DNA of 64,000 bases from Kiritimatiellia bacterium (lineage in GTDB: Bacteria > Verrucomicrobiota > Kiritimatiellia > RFP12 > UBA1067). This document shows positions 46,522-55,145 of the stretch, one piece after another (the stretch's first letter is position 1; each line of letters begins with the position of its first letter). The position numbers and the translations under genes were made by a program. Under the pieces are notes generated by a model, which ran no database searches, had not been told where the DNA came from, and saw nothing but the letters and a program-made list of their open reading frames with translations. Where the stretch lies: positions 1 to 64,000 of the forward strand of contig JAFQYM010000023.1 in assembly GCA_017406465.1 (NCBI GenBank), read 5' to 3'.

Positions 46522-47876
46522 TGAAGATTGCGATACTTTCCAATGCGACTGTAGAGATGCTGGCGCGGATGCTCGGCGGCGAACACGCCGTGTGGACTGC
46601 GCCTGGCTTCGGCGCGTGGATGGAGATCGCCCTTGCACCGCCAGCAGACTTGATTTCGTTCTCCCCCGACATCATCGCGATTCTTTTCGACGAGAGATTT
46701 TCAAAAGACGATGCAAGAAGCCGCATTGACGATGCCGTCGCTTTGCTTGCCGCAACATTCCCGAAGACGAAAGTCGTCGTGCCAGATCTCAAGGCAATTC
46801 TTTCAGATCTTGGCGACACTGCATACGACGAGAGAATGTGGGAGCTCGCGAAGATGCCGTGGTCGATGGATGCGCTTCTCGAAATCAAGAAGCTATTCAC
46901 GCCGGTGAAGAAAGTTCTCGCGCTCGATCTCGACAACACGCTATGGAAGGGCGTCGTCAGCGAAGACGGTTTAGATGCCATCGTGCCAAACGAGTCGCTT
47001 CAGCGCGAAGCGCTTTTGCTCAAGGAGCGCGGCGTTGTTCTCGTCGCGCTATCGAAGAACAATCCAGAAGACGTCGCGCCTGCGCTGCGCGATGCGCGTA
47101 TGCTTCTTCACGAAGACGACTTTGCCGCGATGCGCGTCAACTGGGATGCGAAGTCGCTCAATCTCTCCGATGTCGCGCGCGAGCTTAACGTCGGCGTCGA
47201 CTCGTTCGTGTTCGTCGACGACAATCCCGGCAACCGTGCGGAGATGCGCGCGTCTCTTCCCGAGGTTGCAATCACTCCGTTCCCTCCGGACCTCTCTCTC
47301 TATTTCCATTCTGCCGCGGTGACTGACGAAGACCGCATGCGAACCGCACACTACAAGGCGGAGTCGCTGCGCCGCGAAGAGGCCTCGCGTCTTTCGCTCG
47401 ACGACTATCTGCATTCGCTAGACATCAAGAACGAAATACATCTCATTCGTGAAGAAGAGTTCGCGCGCGTCGCGCAGCTCGCGCAGAAGACGAACCAGTT
47501 CAACGTCTGCACAAACCGCTGGACGGAAGACGACGTGCGCTCGTTCGCATCCGATTCTCGTCACCTGATCTTCACGCTTCATTCCTCCGACCGCTTTGGC
47601 GATTTCGGTCTCGTCGCGTTCGTCCATGCAACGACCGAAGGCGATGCTGCCGAAATCGTCGACTGGGTTATGAGCTGCCGCGCGATGAACCGACGCATCG
47701 AGTTTTCGATGGAAGACGAAGTCGAACGCGCTCTTGCATCGCGCGGAGTGAAAGAAATCTCCGCAACATGGAAGAGGACTGCCAAGAACAATCCTGTCGA
47801 AAATTTATTCGATTCTTTCGGATTCGAACTTGTCGAATCGACGCCTGAGCTTCGGCGCTACAAACGCCTGATATAA
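46521..47876 (+). CDS. FkbH-like HAD-superfamily protein
   Basis: 451 aa with GTG start. The HAD-IIIC core has motif I ALDLDNTLWKG (D136, D138), followed by VALSKNNPEDV and the VFVDDNPGNRAEM acidic motif. The C-terminal region (about 310-450) is GNAT-like, as in FkbH proteins that load glyceryl or acyl groups onto carrier proteins. No polyketide or carrier-protein gene is nearby, so the substrate here is unknown; surface-polysaccharide decoration is an alternative. Motifs are complete. Confidence 0.88.
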   Translation: MKIAILSNATVEMLARMLGGEHAVWTAPGFGAWMEIALAPPADLISFSPDIIAILFDERFSKDDARSRIDDAVALLAATFPKTKVVVPDLKAILSDLGDTAYDERMWELAKMPWSMDALLEIKKLFTPVKKVLALDLDNTLWKGVVSEDGLDAIVPNESLQREALLLKERGVVLVALSKNNPEDVAPALRDARMLLHEDDFAAMRVNWDAKSLNLSDVARELNVGVDSFVFVDDNPGNRAEMRASLPEVAITPFPPDLSLYFHSAAVTDEDRMRTAHYKAESLRREEASRLSLDDYLHSLDIKNEIHLIREEEFARVAQLAQKTNQFNVCTNRWTEDDVRSFASDSRHLIFTLHSSDRFGDFGLVAFVHATTEGDAAEIVDWVMSCRAMNRRIEFSMEDEVERALASRGVKEISATWKRTAKNNPVENLFDSFGFELVESTPELRRYKRLI

Positions 47877-47911
47877 CAATACCCCATATTTTCAAGGTTT
47901 TTCCGCCAATT

Positions 47912-47944
47912 CTTCGCCTTTTTTGAAGGGCGAAAATTTTTTTT
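47912..47944 (+). terminator. Intrinsic terminator after the FkbH-like gene
   Basis: Stem TTCGCC (47913-47918) / GGCGAA (47929-47934) followed by AA and eight T residues. A clear rho-independent structure between the stop at 47876 and mraZ. Confidence 0.8.
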
Positions 47945-47963
47945 AAATTTCCTATTGCATAGC

Positions 47964-47998
47964 GGTGTCAGAAAGTGTATAATGGTGTCAGAAAATGT
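47964..47998 (+). promoter_or_regulatory. mraZ promoter with duplicated 15-bp operator
   Basis: GGTGTCAGAAAGTGT (47964-47978) and GGTGTCAGAAAATGT (47984-47998) are 20 bp apart. They flank the TATAAT box (47978-47983), and the second includes the mraZ start codon. MraZ is known to bind short repeats in its own promoter, so these are probable autoregulatory sites (inference). Confidence 0.65.
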
Positions 47999-48480
47999 CA
48001 AAGGTAGGCAAACAGAGTGTCGCAGAGTCGACTGGCGGTGGAAAGGGCTTCCTTCTCGGACGCTACGACCACGCGCTGGATCCGAAGAAGCGCTTTACCA
48101 TCCCTGCTGGATGGCGGCAGATTCTCGGCGATCCGCAGTATGTCTTCGTGATGCCCGACAATGCTAAGAAGTGTCTCAACATCATCCCGCAGGAAGAGAT
48201 GGAGGCACGGCTTGAGAAGCTCCGCGAGAAGGCCTTATTTGATCCGAGGCTTTCGAACGCGCTTCGCATTATCGGTGCAAACTCTGAACAACTCGCCCTT
48301 GACGTTCAAGGCCGCATCCGCATCAGCGACAAGCTCCTTCAGTTCGCGAACTTGACGACGACGGTCGCGATGGTGGGTGCGGTTCGAAAAATCGAACTCT
48401 GGAGGCCAGAGGCGCTTCCGCCGGAGGACAAGGTCGACCAGACCGAATTCGGCGAGGCGCTTATGGCTGCCGGATTCTGA
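47995..48480 (+). CDS. mraZ: MraZ transcriptional regulator
   Basis: 161 aa. Two SpoVT-AbrB-like MraZ repeats are visible: LGRYDHALDPKKRFTIPAGW (about 21-40) and LDVQGRIRISDKLLQFANL (about 101-119). About 20 extra residues (SKVGKQSVAESTGGGKGFL) precede the usual start. MraZ controls the division and cell-wall (dcw) cluster that follows: rsmH, an ftsL-like gene and ftsI. Confidence 0.95.
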   Translation: MSKVGKQSVAESTGGGKGFLLGRYDHALDPKKRFTIPAGWRQILGDPQYVFVMPDNAKKCLNIIPQEEMEARLEKLREKALFDPRLSNALRIIGANSEQLALDVQGRIRISDKLLQFANLTTTVAMVGAVRKIELWRPEALPPEDKVDQTEFGEALMAAGF

Positions 48481-48498
48481 CGAACGGGCGATGTGAAG

Positions 48499-49398
48499 AT
48501 GGGCGGCCACATACCAGTTCTGCTGAAAGAGGTGATGGATGCGCTGGCCGTGCGACCTGGTGGGAGATATGTGGACGGCACACTCGGGCGAGCCGGGCAC
48601 ACGAAGGAGATAATCGCCCGGGGCGGGATGGTCCTCGGCATAGACCGCGACGAACAGGCCATCCGCGAAATCGGAGAAGTCGCGGGGTTGACGGCTGTAC
48701 GAGGCCGACATGGAGACTTGAAGGAGATTGCAGATGAAAAGGGATGGGATGAAGTCGATGGGATCTTGCTGGACTTGGGTGTTTCGAGTCCTCAGCTTGA
48801 TGAAGCCGGACGCGGGTTCAGCTTTCTGCGCGAGGGACCCCTTGACATGCGCATGGATAGGTCGAGCGGTCTGAGTGCCGCCGACATCGTGAATACGGAG
48901 AGCGCGGAGAGGTTGGAAGAGATCTTCCGCGAATGGGGCGAGGAGCCGCAGGCAAGGCGCATCGCGAAGGCCATCGTGAAGGAACGCGAGAAGAGCAAGT
49001 TCGAGACGACGATTGAGTTCGCGGACTTCATTGAGAGAGTCGTAGGGAGAAGGTGCGCCCATCATCCTGCGACGCGCGTCTTCCAGGCGCTTCGGATGGA
49101 AGTGAACGACGAGATGGGCGAACTTGAGCGCGCGCTTGAAGGCGGGCTCGAGTTGCTGAAAAGCGGAGGGCGCTTCGCGGTCATAACGTTCGAGTCGCTG
49201 ACAGACAGGGCAGTCAAGAGGTTCTTCGCAAGACACGTAGGCAAGATGGTTTCGCTGCAGCAGGGCGGCGAGCGTTGGGAGGGCGAAGAGCCCAAAATGA
49301 GAGCGGTGACCGGAAAGGTGGTCGTCGCGACGAAGGAAGAAGCAGATTTAAACCCGCGGTCGCGGAGCGCAAAGCTCCGGGCTGCAGAAAAGGAGTAG
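48499..49398 (+). CDS. rsmH: 16S rRNA (cytosine-1402-N4)-methyltransferase
   Basis: 299 aa from ATG 48499; GTG 48493 is a possible start. It begins GGHIPVLLKEVMDALAVRPG. The SAM site is YVDGTLGRAGHT, followed by ILLDLGVSSPQLD, GPLDMRMD, and later ATRVFQALRMEVNDE and VITFESLTDRAVKRFF, all RsmH hallmarks at the expected spacing. It is 18 nt downstream of mraZ in the conserved order. The enzyme acts on 16S rRNA in the 30S subunit. Confidence 0.96.
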   Translation: MGGHIPVLLKEVMDALAVRPGGRYVDGTLGRAGHTKEIIARGGMVLGIDRDEQAIREIGEVAGLTAVRGRHGDLKEIADEKGWDEVDGILLDLGVSSPQLDEAGRGFSFLREGPLDMRMDRSSGLSAADIVNTESAERLEEIFREWGEEPQARRIAKAIVKEREKSKFETTIEFADFIERVVGRRCAHHPATRVFQALRMEVNDEMGELERALEGGLELLKSGGRFAVITFESLTDRAVKRFFARHVGKMVSLQQGGERWEGEEPKMRAVTGKVVVATKEEADLNPRSRSAKLRAAEKE

Positions 49399-49405
49399 TT
49401 CGACG

Positions 49406-49846
49406 ATGAGAAAAAATCGCAAGATGCCAAAGAAGATGTCTGTGATGGCCGGACGTTCCGTGCAGATCGGAGCCTTGATCATCACATGCTTCGCTATGGT
49501 CATTCTCAACATGCTTGCATCGTCGAGCTGCAAACAGCTTGAAAATACGATAGGCGAGAAGAAGCGCCAGATTGATAGTCTTGAGGACTCCTATAAGCGC
49601 GAAAAGGCGAATTGGGAGAAGATGCTGACCCCTGCGAATCTTGAGCAGGCGCTGCTCAGGCACGGGCTTGCGATGAAATTTCCGAAGACTGAGCAGGTCG
49701 TGCGCATGGACGCGGCCGGTCGTCCGTATCCCGGCCAGCGTTCGGTGGCGAGGGCGACCCAGCGCAACAAGGCCGCGCAGTCGGCGAAGTACACGCCAGT
49801 CGCTAACCCTGTGAGACGCATGGCCGCGCCCCGTACGCGCAGGTGA
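49406..49846 (+). CDS. ftsL: FtsL-like small membrane coiled-coil protein
   Basis: 146 aa: a basic N-terminus, one membrane helix (about 20-38, VQIGALIITCFAMVILNML), a coiled coil (LENTIGEKKRQIDSLEDSYK) and a basic Pro/Ala-rich tail. FtsL proteins diverge strongly, so the call rests on topology and on its place between rsmH and ftsI, where ftsL lies in most bacteria. AAAGGAG precedes the ATG. Confidence 0.7.
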   Translation: MRKNRKMPKKMSVMAGRSVQIGALIITCFAMVILNMLASSSCKQLENTIGEKKRQIDSLEDSYKREKANWEKMLTPANLEQALLRHGLAMKFPKTEQVVRMDAAGRPYPGQRSVARATQRNKAAQSAKYTPVANPVRRMAAPRTRR

Positions 49847-49850
49847 TCCG

Positions 49851-51656
49851 ATGCGCGGCGAGAACTGGCGATTCTGGTTTCCGGTAGTCCTGCTTCTCCT
49901 TTTCGCGGGCTATTCGTCTCAGAAGCTTGTCAGGGCTCATGTCAATCCCAATGTCGACGACATCGACTACACGTTCGAGCGCGACCTGCCTGGCTGCCGC
50001 GGGTCCATATACGGCTCGCTCGGCAAGTCCTATCCGCTTGCGAAGTCCGTGCCGCTGTGGGAATACCGTCTTGACCCCGTTGCGCTCACGAATTGCGTTG
50101 TAAAGCCGAAGGGCGCGCCGCCGCGAACTCGCGGGGAGATTTCCGACACGATAGCCGAGGCCCTTGGCCTTGACCGCGTAAAAGTGCGCAAGATGGTGTA
50201 CAACACGGCGAACCGATACCAATTCCTCGCAATGTCGTCCGATCCGGTGGCGCACAAGACGCTGTGCGATTCCCATCTCGTCGCCGGCGTGAAAATCGAG
50301 GACACGCAGGTCAGGCAGTATCTGCAGGGGCGCCTCCTGTCCCACGTCCTCGGCTCGGTGAATGCCGAAAGCGTTGGTTCTGCGGGGATAGAGCTTCGCT
50401 ACAACCGCGAGCTCACCGGCGTCCCCGGCAAGATACGTGGCATGAAGGACGCGCGGCGCCACGAGATATATGACAGGCGCATCGAGACGATAGCGCCTTT
50501 GCCGGGCGCGGACATATACCTGACCATAGACCACAATGTCCAGTACGAAGTCGAATCTGCGCTCAAGTGGGGACTTGAGGAATTCGGCGCTGCGTCGGGG
50601 TGGTGCGTCGTGATGAACCCTGCGACAGGGGCGATACTCGCTCTTGCCTCGCGCCCTGATTTCGATCCTCTCGCCTTCGGCCGCGCTTCCGATGCGGCGA
50701 AGGTGAACCGCGTGACGAACTTCACTTACGAGCCAGGTTCCGTCATGAAGGTCATTACCGTCGCCGGTGCCATAGACATGGGGCTTGTCCGCGCGGACAC
50801 GAAGTATACCACAAACAGGAACGACGAGCGTTACTACCGGCTTCCCGGCGACGGTAGCCATGTCTGGGAGCCGATGATGACCGTTGGCGACGCCGTGGTC
50901 CACTCCTCGAACATCGTCGTCGGCAAGATTGGCAGCGACATGGGGCCAAAGAACCTCTGGACGTACATGGTGCGCTTCGGCTTCGGCGCGAAGACAGGCA
51001 TCGAGCTCCCCGGTGAGGAGTTCGGCATCCTTCCCCCCTGGCAGAAGTGGGACAAGGTGAAGTGGTCACGCGCGCCGATTGGGCAGGGCGTGTCGGTGAC
51101 CGCCATTCAGCTTTGCTCCGCATACCAGGCGATCGCGAACGACGGGCTCAGGATGAAGCCCTACATCGTCGAGAAGATCCTGAACCACAAGGGCGAGGAA
51201 GTGTATAGGCATACGCCGACTCCGGCGGGCCGCCCCATAAAGGAGTCTACCGCCCGCGAGATGAGGAAGATCATGCTTGGCGTCGCATCGCCCGCTGGAA
51301 CTGCGAGAAGGGCGGCAATTCGCGGCTATTCCGTCGCGGGCAAGACGGGCACTGCGCAGAAGGTGGTCAACGGCCATTATTCGGATTCGCTTTTCCGCGC
51401 GACGTTCTGCGGCATGGTTCCCGCGTCCGATCCGAAGCTTGTCATCCTCGTTACGCTTGACTTCGACGAGAAGCGCAAGTTTCACCAGGGCGGCAATTCT
51501 TCAGGCCCTGTGTTCAGGCGCATCGCGACGGGGCTTCTTCGCTATCTCATGATTCCGCCGGACATGCCCGAGGAACTTTCCGATTTTGACGATGACGATG
51601 AATACGACCGGATCATGGAGGAGCGCGCGCAAAAAATCGGCAACGCGATGCAGTGA
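49851..51656 (+). CDS. ftsI: Septal peptidoglycan transpeptidase (class B PBP)
   Basis: 601 aa. A short cytoplasmic start and one helix (about 8-24) precede the dimerisation domain (about 45-210, with GRLLSHVLGSV and GSAGIELRYNREL). The transpeptidase has SxxK at S297-K300 (EPGSVMK), SSN at 352-354 and KTGTAQ at 498-503. A short acidic C-terminal tail (ELSDFDDDDEYD) is unusual, and there are no PASTA domains. It crosslinks peptidoglycan at the septum with FtsW/FtsL partners. The dcw genes normally following (mur, mraY, ftsW) are absent here. Confidence 0.95.
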   Translation: MRGENWRFWFPVVLLLLFAGYSSQKLVRAHVNPNVDDIDYTFERDLPGCRGSIYGSLGKSYPLAKSVPLWEYRLDPVALTNCVVKPKGAPPRTRGEISDTIAEALGLDRVKVRKMVYNTANRYQFLAMSSDPVAHKTLCDSHLVAGVKIEDTQVRQYLQGRLLSHVLGSVNAESVGSAGIELRYNRELTGVPGKIRGMKDARRHEIYDRRIETIAPLPGADIYLTIDHNVQYEVESALKWGLEEFGAASGWCVVMNPATGAILALASRPDFDPLAFGRASDAAKVNRVTNFTYEPGSVMKVITVAGAIDMGLVRADTKYTTNRNDERYYRLPGDGSHVWEPMMTVGDAVVHSSNIVVGKIGSDMGPKNLWTYMVRFGFGAKTGIELPGEEFGILPPWQKWDKVKWSRAPIGQGVSVTAIQLCSAYQAIANDGLRMKPYIVEKILNHKGEEVYRHTPTPAGRPIKESTAREMRKIMLGVASPAGTARRAAIRGYSVAGKTGTAQKVVNGHYSDSLFRATFCGMVPASDPKLVILVTLDFDEKRKFHQGGNSSGPVFRRIATGLLRYLMIPPDMPEELSDFDDDDEYDRIMEERAQKIGNAMQ

Positions 51657-51660
51657 TATT

Positions 51661-51669
51661 TGGTATAAT
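51661..51669 (+). promoter_or_regulatory. tRNA-Arg promoter -10 box
   Basis: TTTGGTATAATACG shortly upstream of the tRNA is the same extended -10 pattern as at 46505. Confidence 0.55.
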
Positions 51670-51680
51670 ACGTCATCAAC

Positions 51681-51757
51681 GCGACTGTAGCTCAATTGGA
51701 TAGAGCGTTGGCCTCCGAAGCCGAAGGTTGCTGGTTCGATCCCAGTCAGTCGCACCA
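51681..51757 (+). tRNA. tRNA-Arg (anticodon CCG)
   Basis: 77 nt cloverleaf: acceptor GCGACTG/CAGTCGC, D-arm, anticodon stem TTGGC/GCCGA with loop CTCCGAA (anticodon CCG at 51715-51717), T-loop TTCGATC, discriminator A and an encoded CCA (51755-51757). Reads CGG codons. A repeat element begins about 80 bp behind it, consistent with tRNA genes as insertion sites, but no attachment repeat was seen. Confidence 0.95.
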
Positions 51758-52332
51758 CCTTCCCCCAATTCATATCTAATCTATTGTCGCACCGTTTCGT
51801 ATGGATTATACGATGGTGTGCTGTGGTCGCCTCGTGCTGGTTTGCCTTCCAGTGTGCGGTCACGGTCGGGGCAACCGTGCTCCCTGTGCAGGGCGGGCGA
51901 TTTGTGCGTCCTTCGCCCCGCTCGGCGTATACATATACGCCGTCGGGGGCGAGTCCTGCACAACTCGCCTCACCCTGCTTCGGTCCGCTCGGCAAGACCC
52001 CGACCGTGACCGCGCTTGGCACCCTCGGGTGCTGGGCTAATGGCGCAAGTGTTCGTCTCTCGCTTCGGGGAAAAGCGCGACTCCTCCCGCGCGCTGCATC
52101 CACAGTCCGCAGCGCGATACTTCGTCGCCGGAATACCGGCTCCTCGTCTCGCGCGCGTCCTGTGGCGCATCACGCGAACTGTCGTCGCGCCGTTCCCCTG
52201 CGCTCGCTCCTCACACATGCGCCATTGCCCCGACCTTCCACTATGGCGCGTTTTTCTTCGTGGCTTTTGCGCTCGCCGACGTTCCGTCGACTCGCTTAGC
52301 CTTGTCCGTCAGTCGCGCGCTGTTTTGAGGGA
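51758..52332. other. Non-coding stretch filled by repeat copy B
   Basis: After about 75 bp of plain spacer the region is occupied by repeat copy B and then the promoter of the gene at 52353. Open frames within are overlapping GC-rich shadows in several frames, which argues against coding. Confidence 0.7.
51835..52305 (+). repeat. Dispersed repeat family A/B/C, copy B
   Basis: It has the GGTTTGCCTTCCAGTGTGCGG head, the identical palindrome CGGCGTATACATATACGCCG (51923-51942), the GCGATACTTCGTCGCCGGAA block (about 52108) and a long end block (ACCTTCC...GGCGCGTTTTTCTTCGTGGCTTTTGCGCTCGCCGAC, about 52231-52285). It is inverted relative to copy C. Confidence 0.8.
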
Positions 52333-52334
52333 TT

Positions 52335-52353
52335 TGTGATATAATACAGTGCA
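52335..52353 (+). promoter_or_regulatory. Promoter giving a leaderless start
   Basis: TGATATAAT (box 52340-52345), then 7 nt, then ATG 52353. Same geometry as 46521 and 56124. Confidence 0.6.
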
Positions 52354-54047
52354 TGATGAAACTGCGCGAGAGATTGTTGAAGCTTGCGTTCTGTCTTGCT
52401 GCCGCTGTGGTGGTGATGCCGACTATGGCTGATGACACCGCGTTTGCGTTGGATCAGGTGCGCCTTTCGCTGGATCTTGTGCTTCCTGATGCGGCGGGAG
52501 CGTTCCCAACCAATGCAAACCCATATTGGGAGAAAGTCTCGCGCGCCGAGTTTACGAATGTCCTGGAGCGCATCTCGAAAATGACGCGGCTCAAGGATCT
52601 CTCGCTCAATGTTCACGCAGAAAGCAAAGTCCCGCTCGATTTGTCCTTCCTTTCGTCTCAGACAAACATGACGGAACTCTGTCTCGGCGGCAATTTGCAT
52701 ATTGGCTCTTTCCGCAAGATTGCGCACCTGCCGCTGGAGCGGTTGGATGGCCGCTACTACTTTGAGTCGAGCGTCTCGCTCGCTGACGAGGACAGTCTCG
52801 GCTTGCTGAAATCGCTAAAATCTTTCAGTGCGTGGAAAGACTTTCGGGCAATAGAAAAACTACCGACCAGTCTTGTTTCGCTCGATATGTCGCATTCCCC
52901 AGAAGGTGATTACTATGGATGCTTTACAAATCTCGTCAATCTTGAAGAGCTGGAGATGGACACCATATTTCGAAAGGATCAATACATCGACGAGGATGAC
53001 ATTCGTGCCATGAAGAAGCTGAAGCGCCTTGTCCTTAATGGCGGGTACGAATTGGGTAATCTTGGTGTGCTCCGCGAGTGCAAGTCGCTTGAAAACCTTG
53101 AGATTGCATTTTGCGAGTTTCGTCCGCTTGACCTGTCTGTTCTCAATGGCCTTCCGATCAAGGAGTTGAAACTCACGTCATGTCTTGTGCATGAGGTAAA
53201 GGGGCTTGAGAAGTGCCCGTTGAAGAAGATAAGCATCGACTTTTGTCCGATTGCGTCGTTTGACGACTTCGGCGTTTTTCCGAACGTCCGCATTGTCGAG
53301 CTTCGGCGTACAGGCATAAGGTCCGCGGATCGCGATGCCGTGCTTCGGCATTTCCCGCGCATTTGGTCGCTGCTCTATGGGGATTTGATTGAGGGCTTTT
53401 GCGACGGAGACAGGTGCAATGAAGTTGTCTGCTTTGGCCCGACAAACATCGTCTTTGCTGCGGGTGGCGACAAGGCGAAGGGGTTGTCCTTCATGGGGTT
53501 TGACATGGATAGTTCAATTGTCTATGACAAAGAACTGTGTTCTCTCTGTGAAGTTATCGGCATGTCGGATTGCGTGTGGGTCTCACACTGCGAAATCGCC
53601 GTTGGACTTGGGCGGCCGTTCCATGGGTTCACGACCGTCAAGCTTATAGGCTGTGGTGAGGTTGAGCGAATCGGTGACGAGACGTACGATGGACCGGTTG
53701 ACAGTCTGGAGTTCTTGCGAGAGGATGACGGGGTGGTGTTTGACTTTCCGTCAGAGAAGAAATGGGCGGTGGAGATTGCGGCTGAAATGGAAAGAGTCTA
53801 TGGGGCTACATTCTGCTGGGATGACAATGATGAGACCGCGACGTTTCTGGTTGTGAAGGGAAAATCTGACGCGTTCGATTTCGTTATTTCGAGTTGCGCG
53901 GGGAGTTCTGAAACGCATTGCGGCACCGGTGACGAGGTAAGTATAACGCGGCGAGAGTACAGAAGTCGCCAGTTTTATGTGTCGCGGCGCGGTTCTGCGG
54001 AAAGTGCGCCGGAACAGCCGGGGACAGCCCCCACGGAACCGTTGTAA
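52353..54047 (+). CDS. Secreted leucine-rich-repeat-like protein
   Basis: 564 aa. A signal peptide (about 1-26, ending PTMADD) precedes LRR-like units with LxxLxLxxN spacing from about 80 to 340 (MTELCLGGN; LEELEMDT; LKRLVLNGG; LENLEIAFC; IKELKLTSC). A C-terminal domain of unknown type follows. The last 11 codons (EQPGTAPTEPL) are supplied by a GGGGACAGCCCCC repeat, so the original C-terminus may have been replaced. A surface binding role is inferred only from the repeats. It lies between inverted repeat copies B and C. Confidence 0.75.
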   Translation: MMKLRERLLKLAFCLAAAVVVMPTMADDTAFALDQVRLSLDLVLPDAAGAFPTNANPYWEKVSRAEFTNVLERISKMTRLKDLSLNVHAESKVPLDLSFLSSQTNMTELCLGGNLHIGSFRKIAHLPLERLDGRYYFESSVSLADEDSLGLLKSLKSFSAWKDFRAIEKLPTSLVSLDMSHSPEGDYYGCFTNLVNLEELEMDTIFRKDQYIDEDDIRAMKKLKRLVLNGGYELGNLGVLRECKSLENLEIAFCEFRPLDLSVLNGLPIKELKLTSCLVHEVKGLEKCPLKKISIDFCPIASFDDFGVFPNVRIVELRRTGIRSADRDAVLRHFPRIWSLLYGDLIEGFCDGDRCNEVVCFGPTNIVFAAGGDKAKGLSFMGFDMDSSIVYDKELCSLCEVIGMSDCVWVSHCEIAVGLGRPFHGFTTVKLIGCGEVERIGDETYDGPVDSLEFLREDDGVVFDFPSEKKWAVEIAAEMERVYGATFCWDDNDETATFLVVKGKSDAFDFVISSCAGSSETHCGTGDEVSITRREYRSRQFYVSRRGSAESAPEQPGTAPTEPL

Positions 54048-54144
54048 ATGCCATGTTTGCGCGGTGCCGACGGCTTGCGCATTGGATTTATGATTTCGTA
54101 TTTTCCCCATTGACATATTACGCAGCGCGTAATATACTATACGC

Positions 54145-54423
54145 ATGATTTCATCGTTCAAGTGCAAGGACACGCAGGAGCTATACGGGACTGGCGACAA
54201 CCGACGGTTTGCTCCCATCGCCCGAGTTGCATTGCGTAAGCTTGACATGCTTGCTGCAGCAACGATGGTTGATACGCTTCGTGTTCCTCCTGGGGATCCT
54301 CTGGAGCATCTACGTGGCAACAGAAAAGGGCAGTGGAGCATTCGTGTCAACGATCAATGGCGCATTTGCTTCCGCTGGATCGGAACGAACGCCTGCGATG
54401 TCGAAATCGTGGACTATCATTGA
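54145..54423 (+). CDS. higB: HigB-type toxin (RelE superfamily mRNA interferase)
   Basis: 92 aa. It has the compact HigB pattern: FKCKDTQELYGTG at the front, LRVPPGDPLEHLRG in the middle, and WSIRVNDQWRICFRWIG ending in VEIVDYH. It cleaves mRNA on the ribosome in known members. The toxin-first order with HigA 10 nt behind is typical. A TATACT box at 54133-54138 lies 6 nt before the ATG, so the transcript is probably leaderless. Confidence 0.93.
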   Translation: MISSFKCKDTQELYGTGDNRRFAPIARVALRKLDMLAAATMVDTLRVPPGDPLEHLRGNRKGQWSIRVNDQWRICFRWIGTNACDVEIVDYH

Positions 54424-54433
54424 GGAGAAAGTT

Positions 54434-54748
54434 ATGCGCACAAAAAATCTGATTCACCCAGGCGAGATACTTCAAGAGGAGTTTCTTGTGCCGCTGGGCA
54501 TTAGCCAGACGCGTCTAGCGCTGGATTTGCATGTGCCGGCACCTCGCATCAACGCGATTGTGCGCGGCAAGCGGGCGATAACCGCCGACACCGCGCTTCG
54601 CCTCGGCCAGTATTTCAAGATGGAGCCGCAGTTCTGGCTCAATCTTCAGGCCAATTACGACCTCGGGGTTGCTTCCGGCGGTGTGTGGTCGAGAATCAAG
54701 AAGCTAATTCCCGAGTTCATGCCGGAAAACGCCGCCGCCGTTCTATAG
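54434..54748 (+). CDS. higA: HigA-type antitoxin (XRE/HTH)
   Basis: 104 aa. It begins RTKNLIHPGEILQEEFLVPL, the HigA signature. The helix-turn-helix ISQTRLALDLHVPAPRINAI is followed by RAITADTALRLGQYF and WLNLQANYDL. It binds and neutralises HigB and represses the operon. The GAGGAGAAAG ribosome site overlaps the end of higB. Confidence 0.95.
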   Translation: MRTKNLIHPGEILQEEFLVPLGISQTRLALDLHVPAPRINAIVRGKRAITADTALRLGQYFKMEPQFWLNLQANYDLGVASGGVWSRIKKLIPEFMPENAAAVL

Positions 54749-54761
54749 GAATGAGGTAACT

Positions 54762-55145
54762 ATGCGACAGGATGGCGACCTTGATGGCAAAGAGATGATC
54801 AGAATCATCGTGGCTGTTATTGTCGTCGCACTTGGTATTTTCTATGGAGTTGTGAATGAGCTGAGAATCCCCGAAGTGCTGGGTGTCGTTTTGCTTTGTC
54901 TAGTTATTGTCGTTCCATTTTTGTTAGTCGCGCATGCGAGGGATGAGAGACTTAGGCGGGAGCGTGAGGCAGTCCGCAGACAATGCGAGGCCGTGCGAGC
55001 AAAAGGCGGTCAGTGCGACTGGAGCAAGGCGAAGGGCGGCACGCTTCGCTATCTCGAACCGCAACTTGACCATAGCATAAAGAAGCCCTATCACACTGGG
55101 CGAATCAAGGAAGCGCGCAAGCCGCCCTCAGCCGACGGCACTTGA
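54762..55145 (+). CDS. Small two-helix membrane protein
   Basis: 127 aa. Two hydrophobic helices (about 13-32 and 36-57) precede a basic, Arg-rich cytoplasmic tail with a predicted coil (DERLRREREAVRRQCEAVRA). No family was recognised. It starts 13 nt after higA with GAGGT upstream, so it may be co-transcribed as a third gene of the toxin-antitoxin unit. Confidence 0.6.
   Translation: MRQDGDLDGKEMIRIIVAVIVVALGIFYGVVNELRIPEVLGVVLLCLVIVVPFLLVAHARDERLRREREAVRRQCEAVRAKGGQCDWSKAKGGTLRYLEPQLDHSIKKPYHTGRIKEARKPPSADGT

Noticed and set aside
46521..47876. FkbH-like gene as part of a polyketide cluster
   Set aside because: No synthase, carrier protein or methoxymalonyl genes are near; neighbours are housekeeping.
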